9,593 bases of DNA from Bacteroidales bacterium (lineage in GTDB: Bacteria; Bacteroidota; Bacteroidia; Bacteroidales; P3): contig JAGBSA010000151.1 of NCBI GenBank assembly GCA_017632095.1, forward strand, positions 1-9,593. Reading direction: 5' to 3'. The notes under the pieces were generated by a model. That model saw only the letters and a program-made list of their open reading frames with translations, searched no databases and was not told where the DNA came from. Positions 5,371 to 9,593 of this stretch are shown in pieces. The position numbers and the translations under genes were made by a program. Numbering within the stretch: position 1 is the stretch's first letter; each line of letters opens with the position of its first letter.

Positions 5371-7392
5371 ATGGAAACAGCTTTGATAACTAACATGGCA
5401 AAAGATATGAATATAAATTTGACAGAGGGATTGACTGTGAAAAAGAGTATGAATAAGGCGATGGTGTGCAAGTGTTTTGATTTGTTCGACTTGTCAAAGA
5501 CCGAAATCAGAGGCATAAGCAAAGTTGATGGACATTCGAGGATTATCAGCGGTTGGTTTTCTTCGGTGGAGTGTTTGCTTTCGTCCTTGGAGGTCTTGGA
5601 GTCGGAGCCGTGGCAGTGGTATTTTGTGTTTAACGAGGTGGATCAGACGCAATTGATTTCCAAAAGCAATGTGAATATGAACTATAATTGCTTTACTCAA
5701 TCCAATGTAACGCTTTCCGATAAAGATGTGTTGCGTAGGCGTTGGATAATGATAGATATAGACCCTGTACGTCCGAGCGGAGTGAGTTCTTCCGAGGAGG
5801 AATTGGCAGAGGCTTTGAGTGTGGCAGACAAGGTGAGGGATTTTCTTACGGATAAGGGCTTTCACACACCGCTTGTCGCCCTTTCGGGTTCGGGTTATCA
5901 CTTGATGTATCCTTGTTCGATTGAGCTGAGCCAAGAGAGCGATGTAGTGATGAAGGATTTTCTTTCGGTGCTTGCCATGTTGTTTAACACCGAGAGGGTG
6001 GAAATAGACACTGTGGTGCACAATCGTTCTCGTCTGACTAAATTATACGGTACGGTGGCTAAAAAGGGCTCAGACAGCCTGCAAAGACCTTGGAGGGTAA
6101 GTAATATTCTAAGTATGCCCGAGAGCTTGGAGAAGGTGGATTTTCTCTTTGTGAAAAAGCTGGTCGATGACTATATGGATTGCAACAAGCCTCGTTCGGA
6201 GTATAACGACTATGGGCGTAAGCGTTTTGATGTTCGAGCCTTCCTCTCCAAGCATGGGATTGGTTACAAAGAGAAAAGGGTGAAAGGCGGTGTTAAGTTC
6301 GTTTTGAACTCTTGTGTGTTCAACCCTGAGCATAAGGCACCCGATGCGGCAGTGTTTCAGTTTGACGATGGACGATTGGGCTATAAGTGTTTCCATAATT
6401 CATGTTCAAACTATCATTGGAAGGAGTTTCGTGAGCGATTGGAGCCATTGAGCGAGCCTAAACCGAGTTATTCATCTTCGGATTACAACTCCTTTGAGCA
6501 GCTAAGCCCCGACTTTGAGCAGCAGTGGTTACGTTTGAAGGACATAAACGCATTGAACGCCGAACAGGTGCTGCATATCCCAACCGGCTTCAGAGGCTTG
6601 GACAGCAGTATGAACGGAGGCTTGGCAGCGGGTGGAATCACTATCTTGACGGGTGCAAACGGCTGTGGCAAGACGGTGTTTTTGAACAACCTCATACTCA
6701 ACGCCTGCGACAAGGGTTTCAAAATCGGACTTTGGTCAGGTGAGATGCAGTCGTGGAGGATTAAGAATTGGATACATTTGATTGCAAGAGGTGTGCATTC
6801 GGATAAACCGGAGATAGGACGTATGATTGACAATTGGTTGCAGGAGCGTCTTTTCATCTACAACAACAACTATGGCAATAACTGGGAGGAATTGTTTGTG
6901 AGCATAAGGAATTTGGTCTTGCAGCAGAGCGTAAACCTTGTTGTGTTGGACAATTTGGCGTGTATGAATATCAATCGCAATATTGAGGATAAGTACGAGC
7001 AACAAAGTATGTTTGTAAAAGCCTTGGCGGAGTATGCAAAGCAGTCTGCAATCCATATCATCTTGGTTGCACACCCACGCAAGTCCTTTGGCGTTGTGAG
7101 AAAACACGACATCTCGGGTTCCTATGATTTGAGCAATATGGCAGACAATGTGTTTATCATGCACAAGGTGAACGACGACTTCATGAAAGGAGCCAAGGAG
7201 TTTTGGAAGTCCTCGACGGTGGACGGCTATTCGAAGTTTGACAGCCTGATTGAAGTAGCCAAGAACAGAGACATGGGCGAAGAAGGCATGATAGGACTGT
7301 TCTATGAACGCTATTCGAAACGTCTGAAATGTGAATTTGCCGAAATCCTGCACTACTCTTGGGAACCCAACGCCTCAATTCTCTCAATCTGA
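5371..7392 (+). CDS. Primase-helicase: AEP primase, zinc finger, RecA/DnaB-type ATPase
   Basis: A 673-aa replication enzyme that should both prime and unwind DNA. The N-terminal half is an archaeo-eukaryotic primase. Motif I is WIMIDIDP (D129, D131), motif II is SGSGYHLMYP (H177) and motif III is VEIDTVVHN (D213), followed by the family-typical SRLTKLYGTVAKKG. A zinc-binding element follows (C315, H321, C340, C345; GYKCFHNSCSN). The C-terminal half is a RecA/DnaB-like ATPase: PTGFRGLDSSMNGGL entry, Walker A GANGCGKT (K434), Walker B NLVVLDN (D527), the motif IILVAHPRK, and DISGSYDLSNMADNV as in phage gp4/DnaB helicases. All active-site residues are present. I chose ATG 5371; GTG 5365 is two codons earlier. 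The gene follows the iterons and A/T tract, consistent with a replicon-encoded replisome. Confidence 0.92.
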   Translation: METALITNMAKDMNINLTEGLTVKKSMNKAMVCKCFDLFDLSKTEIRGISKVDGHSRIISGWFSSVECLLSSLEVLESEPWQWYFVFNEVDQTQLISKSNVNMNYNCFTQSNVTLSDKDVLRRRWIMIDIDPVRPSGVSSSEEELAEALSVADKVRDFLTDKGFHTPLVALSGSGYHLMYPCSIELSQESDVVMKDFLSVLAMLFNTERVEIDTVVHNRSRLTKLYGTVAKKGSDSLQRPWRVSNILSMPESLEKVDFLFVKKLVDDYMDCNKPRSEYNDYGRKRFDVRAFLSKHGIGYKEKRVKGGVKFVLNSCVFNPEHKAPDAAVFQFDDGRLGYKCFHNSCSNYHWKEFRERLEPLSEPKPSYSSSDYNSFEQLSPDFEQQWLRLKDINALNAEQVLHIPTGFRGLDSSMNGGLAAGGITILTGANGCGKTVFLNNLILNACDKGFKIGLWSGEMQSWRIKNWIHLIARGVHSDKPEIGRMIDNWLQERLFIYNNNYGNNWEELFVSIRNLVLQQSVNLVVLDNLACMNINRNIEDKYEQQSMFVKALAEYAKQSAIHIILVAHPRKSFGVVRKHDISGSYDLSNMADNVFIMHKVNDDFMKGAKEFWKSSTVDGYSKFDSLIEVAKNRDMGEEGMIGLFYERYSKRLKCEFAEILHYSWEPNASILSI

Positions 7393-7395
7393 TTC

Positions 7396-7426
7396 TGCTT
7401 TGTCAAATGTTCTTGTGCTTTGTCAA
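7396..7426 (+). repeat. Short direct repeat after the primase-helicase stop
   Basis: TGCTTTGTCAA occurs at 7396-7406 and 7416-7426, a 20-bp period, just after the stop codon. No terminator hairpin is evident in this gap (7393-7455). Confidence 0.5.
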
Positions 7427-7455
7427 TCTTTTGTAAACCAGAGTCTTTCACCCTA

Positions 7456-7486
7456 TTGGAGCAGGTGCGGTTTTGATGTATCTTTG
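7456..7486 (+). promoter_or_regulatory. Promoter of the smalltalk-HU pair
   Basis: TTG at 7456-7458, a 20-bp gap and TATCTTTG at 7479-7486 match the Bacteroidota promoter, with transcription expected near 7493. The genes for the membrane peptide and the HU protein can thus be expressed independently of the primase-helicase. Confidence 0.7.
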
Positions 7487-7490
7487 CATC

Positions 7491-7500
7491 GTGATATCAC
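7491..7500. promoter_or_regulatory. Palindrome at the predicted transcription start
   Basis: GTGATATCAC is a perfect 10-bp palindrome covering the predicted start site of the promoter at 7456-7486, a usual place for an operator. The binding protein is unknown; the local HTH, winged-helix and HU-like proteins are candidates by position only. Confidence 0.45.
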
Positions 7501-7539
7501 AGTGAATGTATTGTTTAATGATTAAAAAACAAGTTTTGA

Positions 7540-7677
7540 ATGAGTGTTAAACCTAATTGGAAAAAAGTTATCGACTTGGTGATTGTCCTCTTGACGGCTA
7601 TCGCTTCTTTCATCGGAGGTAATGTGTCGGCTCAGAGTGGTTACAGGTTGACGGATTTGGTGAGCATGAGTAAGTAA
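7540..7677 (+). CDS. Smalltalk-like membrane mini-protein, 45 aa
   Basis: A small protein with a basic N-terminus (MSVKPNWKKV) and one hydrophobic helix (IDLVIVLLTAIASFIGG), then a short polar tail. It matches what I know of the Bacteroidota 'smalltalk' family: WKK near the start, then an LTAIASFIGG-like segment, encoded beside HU-like proteins and often an N-acetylmuramoyl-L-alanine amidase. Usual members are about 30 aa, so this one has a longer tail (NVSAQSGYRLTDLVSMSK). It is 31 bp upstream of the HU gene and probably co-transcribed with it. Function is unknown for the family. The hydrophobic segment ends in VSAQS, so a cleaved signal peptide is an alternative reading. Confidence 0.75.
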   Translation: MSVKPNWKKVIDLVIVLLTAIASFIGGNVSAQSGYRLTDLVSMSK

Positions 7678-7708
7678 AAAAAGTATTAACAAATTAAAAT
7701 TTAGATTT

Positions 7709-8122
7709 ATGGCAGTAAATTATGTAAAGGTTAAGAGAACTATCTCGACGGGTAATACTCCGGGAGAAAAATTTTTGGCTCGTTTGAGAAGAGGCAATGA
7801 TGTGAGCATGAATCAGGTGGCTGAGGATATTGCGTATTCGACTACTTTGTCGCCAAGTGATACGCTTGCGGTATTGATGGCCTTGGAAAAGGTGATTGGT
7901 CGTTATGTGATGGACGGAAGAGCGGTGAAATTGGGCTATTTGGGTTCGTTCATTCCGCAGTTGTCGTCTAAGGCTGTGGCTTCTCCCGATGAGGTGGACG
8001 TGAATACGATTAAACGCTTCGGTTGCAGATTCTTCCCATCGACGGAGTTCAGACGCAACTTGGCTAAGACCTCTTTCATTGAATCCGATATGAGCGTCAA
8101 AGGCTTGGTCTCAGAGGAGTAG
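7709..8122 (+). CDS. HU-like DNA-binding protein (HU-HIG type), 137 aa
   Basis: A nucleoid-type protein of the Bacteroidota HU-related group. The sequence has the expected order: N-terminal YVKVKRTISTGNTPGEKFLAR, helical MNQVAEDIAYSTTLSPSDTL and AVLMALEKVIGRYVMDGRAV, the hallmark LGYLGSFIPQLSSKAV turn, then the DNA-binding arm region ending in FGCRFFPSTEFRRNL. At 137 aa it is longer than classical HU (about 90 aa) and typical of this group. The start ATG at 7709 has an A/T-rich leader without a Shine-Dalgarno sequence. HU/IHF proteins help bend origin DNA in iteron replicons, so a role alongside the iterons and primase-helicase is plausible but inferred. The amidase gene commonly found beside this pair elsewhere is absent. 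Confidence 0.9.
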   Translation: MAVNYVKVKRTISTGNTPGEKFLARLRRGNDVSMNQVAEDIAYSTTLSPSDTLAVLMALEKVIGRYVMDGRAVKLGYLGSFIPQLSSKAVASPDEVDVNTIKRFGCRFFPSTEFRRNLAKTSFIESDMSVKGLVSEE

Positions 8123-8173
8123 TTTAAGGGTTTAAGGTTAAGGAGTTTAAGGTTTAAGGTTTAATGTTTAAGG
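8123..8173 (+). repeat. TTTAAGG heptamer repeats
   Basis: TTTAAGG occurs at 8123, 8131, 8146, 8153 and 8167, with a variant TTTAATG at 8160; the last four units are exactly in tandem (8146-8173). The array begins directly after the HU stop codon. Such low-complexity heptamers may vary in copy number by slippage. Confidence 0.8.
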
Positions 8174-8174
8174 T

Positions 8175-8248
8175 GGGCTACGCAGGTGGAAGAGAAAACC
8201 CAACTGCGTAGCTTCTTACTCATAGCCCTTCCTACCTTCCACCCCTGC
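8175..8248. terminator. Interlocked inverted repeats, possible terminator region
   Basis: GCTACGCAG (8177-8185) is perfectly complementary to CTGCGTAGC (8204-8212). GGTGGAAG (8185-8192), lying within that loop except for its first base, is perfectly complementary to CTTCCACC (8236-8243), outside it. In addition GGGCTA (8175-8180) matches TAGCCC (8223-8228). The region lies between convergent genes, so transcription termination is likely. There is no T-run directly after the stems, so this is not a standard intrinsic terminator. The pairs can form a pseudoknot or alternative hairpins. Confidence 0.5.
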
Positions 8249-8291
8249 AAAAAAGTGTTCTTTGAAATATTGTTTGATTGGTTAATGAGAA

Positions 8292-9593
8292 TTAAGGGTT
8301 GGTTAAATTCTCAACAGGGTAAACGGCAAGTCGTTTGATGTATGTCTCGTCGCCTTCGATTTTCCTTTTCAGACTTAAGTTTAATTCAAAGTATGGACAA
8401 TCGATTGGTTGTGTAGCAGATAAGGGGTGATGAGGTGTTCCTTTGGTTTTGTATCTTATGCAAATATGATTGTTTCTAAAATCTTTTAGGTATATACATA
8501 GTTCGCAGTAACATGATTTTATGTTTCTATTAAAACAATGATATAAACCAAGTGTAGAGATTTCTCTTTTGTAATTATATTCTCCATTAAAATATACCAT
8601 TGAAAGAACTGAATCTTGTTTTAGGCGGGATAATGAACCTTGAATGTCATTGCAATAGATTGTATCAGTGTATGATTTTCCACTTTTGTATAGTTTGAAC
8701 CTATAAATCGGGATGCAAAGTTTTGAAATATATCTTTGTGGTTTGAAATTGTGAGGAGAGCCCGATAATGGATTTTGAGCAAGATTGAATAGTTCTTCGT
8801 CATTTGTTGCAGATATGTCAATGCTTCGGTAGGAGGGGTCGTAGGAAATTTCATGATAGTTTGATGAATTGATATTTATGATAATGCTATCCTTAGGCTT
8901 GTTTTCACGATATAGCAACAAATCTGTCTTTTTGTCTTGATTAGGAAGTTGTGCGTCTGTTTTACATTCATAACCTCTTGATTTTAACTCGTGCGTTTTT
9001 GGTTTGGATCTTGTGCAGTTTGTTTCAGAGAATAACGGACAATCTTTTTGAGAACAAGTATGCTTGTGTGGTATTTCTATTTCAAATTTATCGGATTTCT
9101 CAAATTTGTCATAGATAATAGCTTTGGCACTGTTACGCAGGTATAATTCATCCCTGCATTTAATATCGTTACTTTTATTGATGTGAACAAACGAATGTTC
9201 GCCATTAAGCATTTCTATACTGACTTCTTCCTCGCAAGACAAACAATAGTAGTCGTGATTAAACAAGTCAATGCTTTCGATATGTTTTAGATTGACAATC
9301 TTTCCGGTATCTTCTCTTGCAAATCTTCTAAGGATTGGTGGATCGCAGTAATTGTGATAGTCGTTTGTTTGATTGTAATAATGCTTTTTGTGATTGTGTT
9401 TTCGTTCTTCGGGATCTGAATATTTATGTTCTTTGTTGTAAATCCAAATACGATTCGTAGATTCCTCGATTAAGAATTGTTTTACTTTGTCCGGATCTTG
9501 TTCGCAACTATTTATGTCTATCTCAACGCACTCTATCTTTGCTAATATTATCTTTCCTTTTTTCTTTTGATCGACTGCGTGCGTTCTCTTGAA
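8292..9593 (-). CDS. CoiA-like zinc-finger/nuclease-type protein (5' end beyond window)
   Basis: The minus-strand frame is open from the right edge to the TAA at 8292, giving at least 433 aa; the true start lies outside the window. Residues below are numbered from the edge. The centre carries a CoiA-like pattern: C117-LS-C120, then H133-SFV-H137, C146, and SAKAIIYDKF with K157. Further on are KTDLLLY (D224) and a beta-strand IIININSS (237-244), where CoiA and PD-(D/E)XK nucleases have D and E-x-Q/K. The second acidic residue is not visible, so the nuclease may be inactive or the match wrong. More Cys clusters (CSQKDC, CYCELC) suggest extra zinc sites. It is A/T-rich and convergent with the HU gene. 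CoiA proteins act on incoming single-stranded DNA; function here is uncertain. Confidence 0.7.
   Translation of the reverse strand, partial: FKRTHAVDQKKKGKIILAKIECVEIDINSCEQDPDKVKQFLIEESTNRIWIYNKEHKYSDPEERKHNHKKHYYNQTNDYHNYCDPPILRRFAREDTGKIVNLKHIESIDLFNHDYYCLSCEEEVSIEMLNGEHSFVHINKSNDIKCRDELYLRNSAKAIIYDKFEKSDKFEIEIPHKHTCSQKDCPLFSETNCTRSKPKTHELKSRGYECKTDAQLPNQDKKTDLLLYRENKPKDSIIININSSNYHEISYDPSYRSIDISATNDEELFNLAQNPLSGSPHNFKPQRYISKLCIPIYRFKLYKSGKSYTDTIYCNDIQGSLSRLKQDSVLSMVYFNGEYNYKREISTLGLYHCFNRNIKSCYCELCIYLKDFRNNHICIRYKTKGTPHHPLSATQPIDCPYFELNLSLKRKIEGDETYIKRLAVYPVENLTNP

Noticed and set aside
5494..6021. Minus-strand frame of 175 codons inside the primase-helicase gene
   Set aside because: It is antisense to the AEP catalytic region, shows no domain, and its product is rich in His/Arg/Leu as expected from reading a coding strand backwards.
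6736..7353. Minus-strand frame of 205 codons inside the helicase domain
   Set aside because: It is antisense to the Walker A/B region, which is clearly coding on the plus strand; no promoter or recognisable motif.
9264..9266. TTG at 9266 as the start of the CoiA-like gene
   Set aside because: The same frame is open for another 109 codons to the window edge with similar composition, so the start lies outside the window.

Overview
The window looks like a Bacteroidota chromosome, probably of the order Bacteroidales, though the species cannot be fixed from sequence alone. Four things point there. Five promoters carry the group's -7 element TAnnTTTG, and at least three of these have a TTG about 18-20 bp upstream. 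Most genes lack a Shine-Dalgarno sequence. The Cas9 has the sequence style of Bacteroidota type II-C enzymes. A smalltalk-type mini-protein sits beside an HU-HIG-type DNA-binding protein.

Left third (1-3756): the minus strand carries a very long uninterrupted reading frame. It is cas9, with its start at 3579 and its 3' end beyond the left edge. RuvC-I, bridge helix, REC region, RuvC-II, HNH and RuvC-III are all present with catalytic residues intact. Directly upstream and divergent is an unannotated small RNA that I read as the tracrRNA: promoter 3638-3666, anti-repeat about 3673-3692, nexus hairpin, terminal hairpin and a nine-T run ending at 3756. No CRISPR repeats lie in the window; array, cas1 and cas2 would be expected off the left edge.

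Middle (3757-8122): an unrecognised 204-aa gene (minus strand) faces away from a rightward operon-like cluster. The cluster holds a 54-aa HTH protein, an overlapping 86-aa winged-helix protein, an array of five 15-bp palindromes at an exact 22-bp period, an almost pure A/T tract, and a 673-aa primase-helicase (AEP primase, zinc finger, RecA/DnaB-type ATPase). Then, from its own promoter, come a 45-aa smalltalk-like membrane peptide and a 137-aa HU-like protein. The iteron array, A/T tract, small DNA-binding proteins and primase-helicase together look like a self-contained replication module: a plasmid- or phage-derived replicon, or a domesticated one. No integrase, partition, mobilisation or structural genes are visible with it.

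Right end (8123-9593): a convergent intergenic region with TTTAAGG heptamer repeats and interlocked inverted repeats, then the 3' part of a large minus-strand gene with a CoiA-like Cys/His region. Its 5' end lies off the right edge.

The most rewarding items are the palindromic iteron array with its PrimPol-helicase cassette, and the cas9/tracrRNA divergent promoter region.
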